In this document: one piece after another, positions 14,530 to 22,715 of the stretch
How the letters are laid out: the number at the start of each line of letters is the position of its first letter
Position numbering within the stretch: the stretch's first letter is position 1
Assembly (NCBI GenBank): GCA_027296045.1
Contig: JAPUJS010000433.1
Location: forward strand, 1-22,715
DNA: 22,715 nt
Reading direction: 5' to 3'
DNA from: a bacterium
GTDB lineage: Bacteria; Latescibacterota; UBA2968
Program-made: the position numbers and the translations under genes
Notes under the pieces: generated by a model
Database searches by the model: none
What the model saw: the letters and a program-made list of their open reading frames with translations, nothing else
What the model was told of the DNA's origin: nothing

Positions 14530-15218
14530 CCCGACCGAAGCAAGTAATCCACATCGGCCACCGAACCGGCCTCCTTGGTACGTCCCTCTTCCAGCAACAA
14601 CATTCGCCTCGGATGGCGTGCCACCAGGGCCGCATCGTGGGTGGCCATTATCACGGCCGTGCCCCGGGCATTGACCTCCGAAAAAATACCCATCACCTCT
14701 TCGGTGGTTTCCGGGTCCAGGTTTGCGGTGGGTTCATCGGCCAGCAATACAAAGGGTTCGTTGGCCAGCGCCCGTGCAATGGCCACCCGCTGCTGCTCCC
14801 CGCCCGACAGCGCCGCCGGATACATATCCCGTTTATGAATCAGGTCCACTGTCGAGAGCAATGACAACGTTCGCCGTTTCACCACCGACCGCTTCACTCC
14901 GGTCACTTCCATTGCAAATGCGACATTTTCAAACGCCGTCCGATCCCGCAACAATCGATAATCCTGAAACACCATCCCCACCTGCCGGCGCACGTGGGCA
15001 ACCGTGGATTCCTGGAGGTGCTCTGAATCGTATTCCCCCACAAATACCACCCCGCGATTCGGCCGTTCTTCAAACAAAACCAATTTCAAAATCGTGCTCT
15101 TGCCCGCCCCCGACGGCCCCACCAGATACACAAATTCTCCCCGCCCGACTTCAAAGTCCACATCCGTCAAAATCGTCCGTCCCTCCCGTTCCACCCAGAT
15201 GTGCTGTAATTCAATCAA
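14526..15218 (-). CDS. ftsE: FtsE, cell-division ABC-type ATPase
   Basis: The protein has 230 residues. Walker A is GPSGAGKS (34-41), Q-loop glutamine about 85 (MVFQDYRLL), signature LSGGEQQ (137-143), Walker B VLLADEP (157-163) and H-loop in ATHDAAL. The ADEPTANLDPETTEEVM and VFQDYRLL segments are characteristic of FtsE among ABC ATPases. ATP binding and hydrolysis drive conformational change in FtsX, which switches EnvC and its amidases during septation. TTG at 15218 is the only start giving the MIELQHI opening; a weak GGGAG lies about 10 bases upstream. It lies 49 bases downstream of the methyltransferase gene. Confidence 0.95.
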   Translation of the reverse strand: MIELQHIWVEREGRTILTDVDFEVGRGEFVYLVGPSGAGKSTILKLVLFEERPNRGVVFVGEYDSEHLQESTVAHVRRQVGMVFQDYRLLRDRTAFENVAFAMEVTGVKRSVVKRRTLSLLSTVDLIHKRDMYPAALSGGEQQRVAIARALANEPFVLLADEPTANLDPETTEEVMGIFSEVNARGTAVIMATHDAALVARHPRRMLLLEEGRTKEAGSVADVDYLLRSG

Positions 15219-15267
15219 GCATTCGTTCTCCCACCCTGTTAAGGTGCCCGAAAACGGGGAGAGGGCC

Positions 15268-16026
15268 TCACCCTCTCAACACAAAATGCACCCGATCTGC
15301 CAATTCGGTAGGCGGTTCAAATCCATACCCGCCGTATACGCCTTCCACCTGAAAGGGGGCATCTTCCAGCACCGCTTCAATGTCCGAAAGCGAATAAATC
15401 CGCTGGCTGTGTACTTCTCGAACCACTTCCTGCGGATCCTCAAACCGAATTTCAAATTTGTTAAACTGCACCCCGTTATCATAATAGCTGTGCCGGGTAT
15501 AGGAAAATCCATCGCCCTGGTCTTTGTCCGTCATATCCCGAAAATAACGCATCGAATTGGATTCGGTACACACATCAAAAATAAATACGCCGCCGGGCGA
15601 AACCACTCTGCGCACCTGCTGCAAGGCCGTTGCCATATTCGAGAGCGTCATCAGATAATTCATGCTGTCATACAGACATAGCACCCCTTCAAAGGTCGAC
15701 AAGGACGACAAATCCAGCAAATTCCGATGATAAAAGGGGATCTCATACCCCTGTCGCTTCACCTTTTCTTTACCCACCACCAACATCTCGGCACACCCAT
15801 CGGACCCCGACATCTGGTATCCCCGTCGGGCAAGTTCCAGGGCCAAACTCCCGGTCCCACACGCCAGGTCGATCAGAGATTCGGGAGCCAGATCGTGCCG
15901 GGCAAGCAACGATTCCACATAGCTGGCCCAGTGCACGTAGTCCACATGCCGCATCACATAATCGTAGATAGATGCCAGCCTGCTGTAGGGTGCCACGGCC
16001 GGCACGTCTTTCTTCCACTGGAACAT
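15268..16026 (-). CDS. Class I SAM-dependent methyltransferase
   Basis: The protein has 252 residues. Motif I is LIDLACGTGSLALELA (about 52-67), followed by an acidic loop (SGSDGCAEML) and LCLYDSMNYL in the position of motif IV. Motif post-I and VVSPGGVFIFDV further support a Rossmann-fold methyltransferase. The N-terminal PYSRLASIYDYVMRHVDY is the usual opening of a broad family of uncharacterised methyltransferases, so neither target (small molecule or lipid-linked) nor pathway can be named. ATG at 16026 has no clear ribosome binding site; a GTG at 16059 is possible. It is part of the minus-strand run ending in ftsE-ftsX-envC. Confidence 0.85.
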   Translation of the reverse strand: MFQWKKDVPAVAPYSRLASIYDYVMRHVDYVHWASYVESLLARHDLAPESLIDLACGTGSLALELARRGYQMSGSDGCAEMLVVGKEKVKRQGYEIPFYHRNLLDLSSLSTFEGVLCLYDSMNYLMTLSNMATALQQVRRVVSPGGVFIFDVCTESNSMRYFRDMTDKDQGDGFSYTRHSYYDNGVQFNKFEIRFEDPQEVVREVHSQRIYSLSDIEAVLEDAPFQVEGVYGGYGFEPPTELADRVHFVLRG

Positions 16027-16035
16027 AATAAAAAC

Positions 16036-16084
16036 CAGAAGGCAGAAAGCGGAACGCACCAGGCAAAAATTACACTGCCTTCTG
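16036..16084. repeat. 10-bp inverted repeat upstream of the methyltransferase
   Basis: cagaaggcag (16036-16045) is the inverse of ctgccttctg (16075-16084). The right arm is part of a degenerate run, ctgccttctgccctctacct then gctgcctt (16075-16102). It occupies the leader of the methyltransferase gene, just before its start at 16026. Confidence 0.45.
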
Positions 16085-16210
16085 CCCTCTACCTGCTGCC
16101 TTGTCTACCTAATATTTGTGATCATCCACCCACAACAGAGGGTGAACAGGAGAAGCGGCTTTGCGGCCCTCTTCATTACAGGGCAGGAAACAGGGGATAC
16201 GATTCTAGGG

Positions 16211-16480
16211 TCAAAACTCGAGTTCCCGAGCTTCATCCCGAATCACCCGATAATAATCCGGGGCCGTCTTTTTCGATATATTGCCCCGGGGCAATTCCAG
16301 TATTTTCACTTCCAGATACCGATCGGCAAAAGCAATCGCAACCGTTTGCCCCACCTGGACTAGACGGCTCGCCTTGGCCGTCTGATCGTCCACCGTCACA
16401 ATCCCATTCTCACATGCCCGCTTGGCCTCCGACCGCCGCCGGGTCAAACAACACTTGTTCAAAAAAACATCCAACCGCAT
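16211..16480 (-). CDS. S4-domain RNA-binding protein
   Basis: The protein has 89 residues. The S4 domain occupies most of it: MRLDVFLNKCCLTRRRSEAK then NGIVTVDDQ and VQVGQTVAI, the alpha-L pattern seen in Hsp15- and RqcP-like proteins and in pseudouridine synthases. A basic-acidic tail follows. Proteins of this size bind rRNA or tRNA on the ribosome, often in stress recovery, but which target applies here is not shown. ATG at 16480 follows GGGGGGAAG and is preferred; an in-frame ATG at 16492 is also close. It lies 49 bases downstream of the SurA-like gene. Confidence 0.82.
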   Translation of the reverse strand: MRLDVFLNKCCLTRRRSEAKRACENGIVTVDDQTAKASRLVQVGQTVAIAFADRYLEVKILELPRGNISKKTAPDYYRVIRDEARELEF

Positions 16481-16529
16481 TCTTCCCCCCATATTTCTGG
16501 GCTGTGACAGGGTGGGATGCCCTTCTTGA

Positions 16530-17804
16530 TCACTCCAGCCGCACTTCCACAAACAGCTTTTCTCGCGTCTCGGCCAATATTTCGCGAAATAATTCCTGCA
16601 ACCGCGCCTGCTTGGCAATCTCCTCCAGGGAGACCAGGTCGTCGTTCACCTTCACCAGATGCCAGCCAAACTCGGTTTGCACAGGCAAACTAACCGCACC
16701 TGGCTGCAAGGTTCGAACCACATCGGCAAAAGCCGGCGGCAAATTCTCCTTCTGAAAGGACCCCAACCGACCCCCCAGGGAGGCCGTTTCTGCATGATCC
16801 GATTGCGTTTTGGCCAATTCCGCAAAATCTTCACCGGTCTGAATCCGTTTGTAAAGTTCCAGGGCTTTTTGATGGGCCGCTTCTCCGTCTTCCGACCCGC
16901 CTCTTAAGGTGATCAAAATATGCCGGGCACGAACCTGGCTCCCATCGATCTCTTCTATTCGAATGATATGAAATCCCAACACCACGGGGGAACGAGAAAG
17001 TACGGTTTCTACAACCTCACTTGTTTCTCCAGGTCGGAGTGAAAACACCACGGCCTCAAATTCAGACACCATCGTGCCTTTTGCAAAGAATCCCAGATCG
17101 CCCCCATTGGCAGCACTGCCCGGATCCTCCGAATAAGCCCGGGCAAGTTCGCCAAAATCTTCGCCCGCCTCCACCCGTTTCAACAAGGCTTCTGCCTTCT
17201 CCCGGGCCTCCGCCTTTCGCGTCTCAGACGGTTTGGGTGCGGCCAAAATATGGCTTACAGACAGTAAATCCGACCGGCCCGCCCGGTAGGCCTCTTGAAA
17301 GATCTCCACGTCTTTGGCTGTCACCAACACCTTCTGAGAAAGGGCCTCATACATTCGCCGTTCCAGATACTGGTTCCGGATCTGCTCTTCAAACTCCCGT
17401 CGAATTTCCCGCTCGGTGATCCCCTGTTCTTTTAACTCTTCCGCAAAAGCCGCTTCGCCGTTTTGCGCCTTCAACTGGCGGATCTGCTGCCGTGCCATTT
17501 CAATAATCTGGTTTTCATCCACCTCAATGCTGTCTTCTTTGGCCCGGGCAAGTAGCAAATAGCGCTGGATCTCATTTTCCAGTATCTTGTGAAACAACTC
17601 CTGAATCTGTTCCTCACGAATGCTTCGGATATCAATGCCCTTGGACATAATTTCAACCCGGATTTTTTTGAACACATCCGATTCCAGTACCACCGCTTCA
17701 TCAACGACTGCCACAATACGGTCCAGTCGCTGAGGGGCACTTTCTACACGCATCCCCAGAACGGGGAGTGCCAACACCAGGATTATCATCCATCGATATA
17801 TCAT
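16530..17804 (-). CDS. surA: SurA-like periplasmic chaperone/peptidyl-prolyl isomerase
   Basis: The protein has 424 residues: a signal peptide (MIYRWMIILVLALPVLG then MRVESA), a SurA N-terminal domain (RIVAVVDEAVVLESDV, helices to about 165), then two parvulin (PpiC) domains. The first is roughly 180-285 (VSHILAAPKP and then GDLGFFAKGTM and GFHIIRIEE); the second is roughly 290-395 (ARHILITLRGG, LGGRLGSF, GWHLVKV). SurA escorts outer-membrane proteins through the periplasm, which implies an outer membrane here. ATG at 17804 is used; TTG at 17810 is closer to the GGAG. The gene lies 37 bases after the other parvulin lipoprotein gene in the same direction. Confidence 0.9.
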   Translation of the reverse strand: MIYRWMIILVLALPVLGMRVESAPQRLDRIVAVVDEAVVLESDVFKKIRVEIMSKGIDIRSIREEQIQELFHKILENEIQRYLLLARAKEDSIEVDENQIIEMARQQIRQLKAQNGEAAFAEELKEQGITEREIRREFEEQIRNQYLERRMYEALSQKVLVTAKDVEIFQEAYRAGRSDLLSVSHILAAPKPSETRKAEAREKAEALLKRVEAGEDFGELARAYSEDPGSAANGGDLGFFAKGTMVSEFEAVVFSLRPGETSEVVETVLSRSPVVLGFHIIRIEEIDGSQVRARHILITLRGGSEDGEAAHQKALELYKRIQTGEDFAELAKTQSDHAETASLGGRLGSFQKENLPPAFADVVRTLQPGAVSLPVQTEFGWHLVKVNDDLVSLEEIAKQARLQELFREILAETREKLFVEVRLE

Positions 17805-17841
17805 AACCAACGCGCTCCTATCCTCCCTGATTTTTCCTCAT

Positions 17842-18705
17842 TCACTGGGCAGCGGCACTCGAGCTTGCCCCTTCATCCAGCTTTTCCGGATGCACAGACC
17901 ACTGGACCTTTTGTTTGACCGCTTCCAAAATTGCCTGTCGCCGTTTCTCCCGTCGCTCCGCCAGAATACGCTGTCGAATTTCCCCCCGCACCTCGATCAA
18001 GTCCCGCATCGTGCCGGCTTCCCGCCGGTCGATCACTTCAATCACATGATACCCGAGTTTCGATTGAATTCGAGTCCGCCGACTCAAACGGGCCTTCTGG
18101 CAGGCATCCCAAAAGGATGAGTCCACCTGGTCTGCCGTAAAATATCCAAGATCTCCGCCCGAATCGGCCGACGCATCAATCGAGACCTCGCGGGACACAC
18201 GGTCGAATGCCTCCCCACCCTGCAACCGCTCCCACACCCGGGTCTGGGCCGTCTTCCCTTCCACCAGAATATGCCGTACCCGGATCTCGGCCTGGTCCCG
18301 GACAAAATCTTCCTGATGCGCTTCATAAAAATTGTGATATTCGCCTTCCAACACATCCGTGTCTTGCCGGAACTCCCGTTCCAACAATTCGGCCACCATC
18401 AAGCGCCTGGTGGCCGCTTCAATCCGATGGGTCAGGTCAGGGTCTTCGTGCAACTTGCGGGCAAGGGCCTCTTGATACAGCAATTCCTCTTCCACCCAGC
18501 CTTCCACCAGCCGCTGTTTTTCCTGCACCGTCACCTGGCCAATAAAGGGATGGGGAATCTGCCCGTTCACCTTTTCCATCGTCAACCGGGCATCGCCTAC
18601 CCGGGCAACCACGGTCCCTTCCGGCACATCCTGGCATCCGATCAGCCCGGTGAGACCCACACCCAAGCAGACCCGAAACGAGCGAATCCATCCCCCCAAC
18701 CTCAA
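17842..18705 (-). CDS. Parvulin-type peptidyl-prolyl isomerase lipoprotein (PrsA/PpiC-like)
   Basis: The protein has 287 residues. A signal peptide ends in the lipobox LIGC (Cys24), so the mature protein should be lipid-anchored in the envelope. A helical N-terminal region (about 40-130) precedes one parvulin domain (about 138-230): IRVRHILVEGKT, SADSGGDLGYFT and GYHVIEVID. The C-terminal region is charged and ends Ser/Ala-rich. It is a foldase for exported proteins, by analogy with PrsA and SurA; pairing with the SurA-like gene just downstream suggests a shared job in outer-membrane assembly. The start is TTG at 18705 with GGAGGGG upstream. Which substrates it handles cannot be told. Confidence 0.88.
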   Translation of the reverse strand: MRLGGWIRSFRVCLGVGLTGLIGCQDVPEGTVVARVGDARLTMEKVNGQIPHPFIGQVTVQEKQRLVEGWVEEELLYQEALARKLHEDPDLTHRIEAATRRLMVAELLEREFRQDTDVLEGEYHNFYEAHQEDFVRDQAEIRVRHILVEGKTAQTRVWERLQGGEAFDRVSREVSIDASADSGGDLGYFTADQVDSSFWDACQKARLSRRTRIQSKLGYHVIEVIDRREAGTMRDLIEVRGEIRQRILAERREKRRQAILEAVKQKVQWSVHPEKLDEGASSSAAAQ

Positions 18706-18740
18706 ACCAGTTCCCCTCCGAAAGCGTTGCTCAGAAGCGA

Positions 18741-18792
18741 AAGGAAATCCAAAAGAAGGGGGCCTTCTTTCTCCCTGCTTTCTGATTTCCTT
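18741..18792 (-). terminator. Nested hairpin downstream of mfd
   Basis: Outer arms aaggaaatc (18741-18749) and gatttcctt (18784-18792) match perfectly over nine bases. Inside them aaagaagg (18752-18759) pairs with ccttcttt (18763-18770) over a three-base loop. It lies in the 141-base gap between mfd and the parvulin lipoprotein gene, about 55 bases after the mfd stop. A T-run follows on the plus strand rather than the minus strand, so termination of mfd is only plausible. Confidence 0.45.
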
Positions 18793-18846
18793 TTTTGCTC
18801 TAACTATTGGACTATAAAAAAGTTCCGTCTATCTGAATATACGCCT

Positions 18847-21800
18847 TCATACCAAGCTCTGCAACACATTTTTCGCACTTCTCAGCCGCTCGATAGACCC
18901 CTTTCCATCCAGTTCCACCTCAATCCGGGGCGGATCATCCAGGAAAAATTGCAACGGCACAGGCGACTTGGTTACCATCTCCTCGACGTCTTTTCTCCCC
19001 AGAGTCCGGTCAGGTCCAAAAACAAGGGTCATATTCTGGCCGACCTGTAACCGGCTCAATCGAAGCTGGCGGGCCAGGAGTTTGACAAAAATCGTGTCCA
19101 AAAGTGCCGAGGTCTCGTCGGGAATCGCCCCATACCGGTCGGCCAGTTCTTCCTCGATTGCCAGCACTTCCACGGTCTGGCGGACCTCCCCCAACCGCTG
19201 ATAAAAGGCCATTTTCTGGTCCGGATCGGGCACATAGGTTTCCGGGATATACGCGGTTGCCGATACCTGAAGCTCCGGTTCTATGGCAGGTTCCGTCTCG
19301 TCTCCCTGGATTTGCCGAATGGCCTCGTCCAGAAGTCGGGTATACAAATCAAATCCCACGGCCATAATATGGCCGTGCTGTTGGGCACCCAGCAAATTTC
19401 CAGCCCCCCGGATTTCCATATCGCGCATCGAAATATGGAACCCCGACCCCAGGTCTGAAAATTCCTCAATCGCCCGCAGCCGCCGCACCGCAGACTTGGC
19501 CAACCCCTTAAAGGAGGGCACAAACAGATGGGCATAGGCTCGCCTGCTGGAACGTCCAACCCGACCCCGGAGCTGATACAACTGGGCCAGTCCTAGCCTG
19601 TCGGCCCGGTTCACAATCAGGGTGTTCACATTGGGAATGTCCAGACCCGATTCGATAATCATGGTCGAGACCAGCACATCATATTTGTGCTCTAAGAAAT
19701 CTATCATCACCTTTTCCAACTGCCGTTCGGGCATCTGTCCGTGGCCGATGCCATAGCGCACTTCTGGCACCAGACGCTCCAGAAAGTCCACAATCGCATG
19801 GATCGACTGCACCCGGTTGTGCACGAAATACACCTGCCCACCCCGATCCACCTCCCGGATGATGGCCTCGGCGATCCGTTCCTCATCAAAAACCCGCACC
19901 TCGGTCTGGATCGGAAGCCGATCTTTTGGCGGGGTGCGGATCACCGACATGTCGCGGGCACCCATCAACGACATGTGTAACGTCCTTGGAATCGGTGTGG
20001 CCGTGAGCGTCAACACGTCCACCAATCGCTTAAATTCCTTCAACCGCTCCTTGTGCCGCACCCCAAATCGGTGTTCTTCGTCCACCACAATCAACCCCAA
20101 ATCCCGAAATCCGATATCTTTTGACAACAATCGGTGCGTTCCAATAACCACATCCAACCGCCCCGATTTCAAGTTTTCAATGGTTTTTGTCTGTTCTGCT
20201 TTGGTTCGGAACCGGCTTAAAACGTCTACTGTCACCGGCAAATCTGCAAACCGCTCGGTGAAGGTTCGATAGTGTTGCTGTGCCAAAATCGTGGTCGGTG
20301 CCAGCACGACCGCCTGCTTTCCGTCTATCACGGCCTTAAACGCCGCTCGAATGGCTACTTCGGTTTTGCCGTAGCCCACGTCCCCACAGATCAATCGGTC
20401 CATCGGGGCGGTGGCTTCCATGTCTTTTTTTACTTCTTCAATCGCCGTCATTTGATCCAGCGTTTCCTGGAAGGGAAACGACGCTTCCAGCTCCTTCATC
20501 TCAGCCGTGTCTTTTGCACACGCAAATCCCGGCCTTGCCTTCCGCTCTGCATAAAGAGAAATCAGCTCGGCGGCCATCTTGAAGATCTCTTTCCGGGTCT
20601 TCTCCTTCAATCGCTCCCACGCCACCGTGCCCAGCTTGCTCAAGACAGGTACGGCCCCCTCCTGGCTGGCATATTTCTGCACCCGGTCCATCTGATCCAC
20701 CGGCACATATACCTTGTCCCCACCCCGATAGAACAGGGTGAGACACTCGGCACTTACCCGGCCCATTTCAATCTGTTCAATCCCCACAAATCGTCCAATT
20801 CCGTGATCCACATGCACCACGAAATCGCCCCGGTGCAAGGCCGCGACCGTCTTGATGGGCGTTGCATCCTTGAACCGTCGATACCGCCTCCTGCGACGAT
20901 GTCGGCTGTAAATTTCATGATCATTGGTCAAAAAGACCTTGCCCGGCCCATACAAAAACCCGGACTGCATGGGTCCAATATAAAAGGACATACAGTCTTT
21001 CACCTCATCCAGCAATTCTTCCAGTCGCGCCTGTTGGCCCAGGCTTTCACAAAGCAGCACCACCTCGTAATTTTCCAGCCAGTATTTCCGCAAGTCTCCT
21101 TTCACTTCCTCCAGGTACCCCTCATAACGGCGCCCCCCCTGTGCCCCAAATTCCACATCCGGTCCATCCGTGCTCCCGACCGCCAGGTTAATCACCCGGC
21201 GCATCCCCGATATTCGTTCCAGCACGATTTCCGGCTTTCGAAGGATGATTTCGGCCGGCAGCAGTTCTTGTTCCCCCCGACGGGCTCTGTGCTTTTTCAG
21301 GCTCTGTTTGCACGCTTCCCACACCCGGTCTGCCTCGCTTTCAATATCCCCCGGGTTATCCACCACCAGCACGCATCCTTCCGGCACAAAATCCAGAAAT
21401 CCTGTGGTTTCACCGTATAAAATTCCCAGATAGTGTTCTTGCCCCTCAAACAATCCTTCCCGTTCCAACAGGTCTCGAACCACGGGCAGTTCCAGCTTGA
21501 ATTCCACTTCCGCCCGCTTCAAATTTGCCTCATAAATCTCACCCATCGTGATTGGGAGCACAGATTCTCGACACGGGAGCACCCTGGCGTGCTCCAACTG
21601 GTCTACAGACCGCTGTGTCCCCAGATCAAACGCTCGAATCGAGTCCACTTCGTCGCCCCAGAATTCCACCCGGGTGGGCTGGGCATTCCCAAAAGAGCAA
21701 TAATCCAGAATGCCTCCCCGCACGCTGAACTGGCCCACCCCTTCTACCGTATGGACCCGTTCATACCCGATTTCCATCAAATGGTCCGAAAGCTCCGTTA

Positions 21801-22254
21801 AAGAGGCCTCCTGGCCGGTCCGAATACTCCGCACGCAGAGCTCGAACAGGTCCGGGGTCAGTGTATGTCCCATCAATGCCTCTACGGTGGTCACCACGAT
21901 TCCCCCCTCTGCCTGCTGCAATTGGTCCAGGGCCTCCATCCGCAAGCCCACCACATCCAGATGTGGCGAGCGGCCGTCAAAATGCGCCACATCCCAACCC
22001 GGAAAATATCCCACCCGATCCGCCTCCATCAACCGCTCCAGATCATTCCGCAAACTCTCCGCCCCATCCTCATCCGAACACACCACCACCACCGGACCGG
22101 CCACCACTTCTTCCACCCACGTCAACACAAAGGCCGATAAAGACCCAGCAATCCCGCGCATTCCAATCTCCCGGTCCCCCGCTTCCAACCTTTTGGCCAA
22201 CATTTGAAACGGGTCCGAATGTTTGATCCGCTCATACAATCGTTCAATCGACAT
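18847..22254 (-). CDS. mfd: Transcription-repair coupling factor Mfd
   Basis: The protein has 1135 residues, the usual Mfd size. The UvrB-like N-terminal module (for example EGGIVVTTVEALM) is followed by the CarD-like RNA-polymerase-interacting domain (RGDFVVHVDHGIGRFVGIEQ, from about 475). The helicase core has Walker A GDVGYGKTEVA (about 623-633), the DEEH box (about 725-728), TATPIPRTLHMSL, and the QLRGRVGRSSRRAYAHL motif. A C-terminal TRCF domain closes the protein. Mfd removes RNA polymerase stalled at DNA lesions and recruits UvrA. ATG at 22254 is preferred, with AAGGA about 10 bases upstream; an in-frame ATG (about 22272) would add six residues. Confidence 0.97.
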   Translation of the reverse strand: MSIERLYERIKHSDPFQMLAKRLEAGDREIGMRGIAGSLSAFVLTWVEEVVAGPVVVVCSDEDGAESLRNDLERLMEADRVGYFPGWDVAHFDGRSPHLDVVGLRMEALDQLQQAEGGIVVTTVEALMGHTLTPDLFELCVRSIRTGQEASLTELSDHLMEIGYERVHTVEGVGQFSVRGGILDYCSFGNAQPTRVEFWGDEVDSIRAFDLGTQRSVDQLEHARVLPCRESVLPITMGEIYEANLKRAEVEFKLELPVVRDLLEREGLFEGQEHYLGILYGETTGFLDFVPEGCVLVVDNPGDIESEADRVWEACKQSLKKHRARRGEQELLPAEIILRKPEIVLERISGMRRVINLAVGSTDGPDVEFGAQGGRRYEGYLEEVKGDLRKYWLENYEVVLLCESLGQQARLEELLDEVKDCMSFYIGPMQSGFLYGPGKVFLTNDHEIYSRHRRRRRYRRFKDATPIKTVAALHRGDFVVHVDHGIGRFVGIEQIEMGRVSAECLTLFYRGGDKVYVPVDQMDRVQKYASQEGAVPVLSKLGTVAWERLKEKTRKEIFKMAAELISLYAERKARPGFACAKDTAEMKELEASFPFQETLDQMTAIEEVKKDMEATAPMDRLICGDVGYGKTEVAIRAAFKAVIDGKQAVVLAPTTILAQQHYRTFTERFADLPVTVDVLSRFRTKAEQTKTIENLKSGRLDVVIGTHRLLSKDIGFRDLGLIVVDEEHRFGVRHKERLKEFKRLVDVLTLTATPIPRTLHMSLMGARDMSVIRTPPKDRLPIQTEVRVFDEERIAEAIIREVDRGGQVYFVHNRVQSIHAIVDFLERLVPEVRYGIGHGQMPERQLEKVMIDFLEHKYDVLVSTMIIESGLDIPNVNTLIVNRADRLGLAQLYQLRGRVGRSSRRAYAHLFVPSFKGLAKSAVRRLRAIEEFSDLGSGFHISMRDMEIRGAGNLLGAQQHGHIMAVGFDLYTRLLDEAIRQIQGDETEPAIEPELQVSATAYIPETYVPDPDQKMAFYQRLGEVRQTVEVLAIEEELADRYGAIPDETSALLDTIFVKLLARQLRLSRLQVGQNMTLVFGPDRTLGRKDVEEMVTKSPVPLQFFLDDPPRIEVELDGKGSIERLRSAKNVLQSLV

Positions 22255-22376
22255 ACACCGAACATCCTTCATTTTAAGGTGATCGTGATGCTTTTTTCCG
22301 CGAACTCCCACACCCCCTGTTTGTTCGCTATCCCAGGCCCAACGTTTCACACAGCCCCAACAAAGAGAACACCAAT

Positions 22377-22414
22377 AGCCACCCGTTCAACCAAAAACGG
22401 ATGGCGTACATACC
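22377..22414. repeat. Imperfect hairpin between tRNA-Asp terminator and mfd
   Basis: gccacccgtt (about 22378-22387) pairs imperfectly with aacggatggc (about 22396-22405), with one unpaired base on each side. It could form a leader structure for mfd. No promoter motif is convincing in the 22255-22414 gap. Confidence 0.3.
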
Positions 22415-22442
22415 AAAAAGCCCGACTCAAAACGAGTCGAGC
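22415..22442 (-). terminator. Intrinsic terminator after tRNA-Asp
   Basis: gcccgactc (22420-22428) pairs with gagtcgagc (22434-22442), one G-U pair in nine, five-base loop; on the minus strand a five-T run follows (complement of 22415-22419). Confidence 0.85.
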
Positions 22443-22459
22443 GTTGGAAGGCGAAAAAA

Positions 22460-22537
22460 TGGCGGGGTAGACGGGGCTCGAACCCGCGACCTACGGCGTG
22501 ACAGGCCGTCACTCTAACCAGTCTGAGCTACTACCCC
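22460..22537 (-). tRNA. tRNA-Asp (GTC)
   Basis: On the minus strand, 78 bases fold as a complete cloverleaf. The acceptor is GGGGTAG / CTACCCC, with discriminator G and CCA encoded at 22460-22462. The D-stem is GCTC/GAGT, and the anticodon stem ACGGC/GCCGT encloses the loop CTGTCAC with anticodon GTC at 34-36, so the tRNA carries aspartate. The T-loop region is GCGGGTTCGAGCCCCGT. Its own promoter is upstream and a terminator is downstream, so it is a single-gene transcription unit. Confidence 0.96.
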
Positions 22538-22555
22538 GCACCGATAAGCGACTAC

Positions 22556-22584
22556 AAGATAACATAGCGACCCACCCCTGTCAA
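22556..22584 (-). promoter_or_regulatory. Sigma-70 promoter of tRNA-Asp
   Basis: TTGACA (complement of 22579-22584) and TATCTT (complement of 22556-22561) are separated by 17 bases; the tRNA 5' end is at 22537, 19 bases further. Confidence 0.8.
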
Positions 22585-22600
22585 GGGTTTTCAAATCAAA

Positions 22601-22715
22601 TTAATAGGCTTTAACCTGCCGAGAATACAGCATATCACGAAACCCATAGGGCTTGACATGGACTCGATTTTCCTCCCTCCACGACGACCGCGATTTGGAC
22701 CCTTTGGAACAGATT
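22601..22715 (-). CDS. Possible C-terminal end of an unidentified protein
   Basis: One minus-strand frame is open from the right edge for about 37 codons and ends in TAA at 22601-22603. The last residues are VHVKPYGFRDMLYSRQVKAY, preceded by a Ser/Lys/Arg-rich stretch. I do not recognise it. It could be the tail of a gene outside the window, and the tRNA promoter begins about 17 bases after its stop, which fits. The fragment is too short for certainty, and chance open frames of this size are common. Confidence 0.3.
   Translation of the reverse strand, partial: ICSKGSKSRSSWREENRVHVKPYGFRDMLYSRQVKAY

Noticed and set aside
20272..21420. A 382-codon plus-strand frame.
   Set aside because: It lies entirely opposite mfd, has no recognisable domain and has the same His/Pro/Arg bias.

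Overview
This window looks like a chromosomal segment of a Gram-negative (diderm) bacterium, probably from an environmental or marine lineage. The outer membrane is inferred from a SurA-like periplasmic chaperone and an EnvC-type murein hydrolase activator next to FtsEX. Enolase-superfamily sugar-acid dehydratases together with phytanoyl-CoA-dioxygenase-like oxygenases would fit Latescibacterota, Poribacteria or relatives. That placement is an impression from gene content, not a demonstrated assignment. Nearly every gene is on the minus strand.

Left part (1-6490), accessory in character. It opens with the 5' end of an enolase-superfamily (mandelate racemase / muconate lactonizing) gene behind a highly structured leader (300-368) and a 59-bp palindrome (397-455). 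A higBA toxin-antitoxin pair follows. On the plus strand lie a terpene-cyclase-like toroid protein, an unassigned in-frame remnant behind a TAG codon, and an internally deleted enolase-superfamily gene. On the minus strand come a phytanoyl-CoA dioxygenase-family protein, a fused STAS/HATPase protein, a 59-codon ankyrin-protein-like fragment, and a DUF4143 AAA ATPase whose promoter region holds two perfect 26-nt repeats.

Middle part (6491-10181). ssrA (tmRNA) has a clear promoter, terminator and a readable tag, (A)ADNTYAMAA. Next is a nucleotide-sugar cluster: a UDP-glucuronate-decarboxylase-like SDR, a left-handed beta-helix protein that appears to be the C-terminal half of a nucleotidyltransferase-like protein, and a UDP-sugar dehydrogenase broken by a single-base frameshift near 9842.

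Right part (10211-22537), housekeeping. Reading in the direction of transcription (right to left): tRNA-Asp, mfd, a parvulin lipoprotein, a SurA-like foldase, an S4-domain protein, a methyltransferase, ftsE-ftsX-envC, a DHH phosphoesterase and an argF-like carbamoyltransferase. mfd couples repair to transcription, the parvulins fold exported proteins, and FtsEX-EnvC drives septal amidase activation. The genes are close together and co-oriented, but strong hairpins after mfd and after the DHH gene suggest more than one transcription unit.

I do not see CRISPR, an intact insertion sequence or a phage module. The most unusual items are the repeat-bearing promoter of the DUF4143 gene, the STAS/HATPase fusion without the usual phospho-serine, the carbamoyltransferase with a non-canonical ornithine-binding segment, and a recurring set of short degenerate intergenic repeats.
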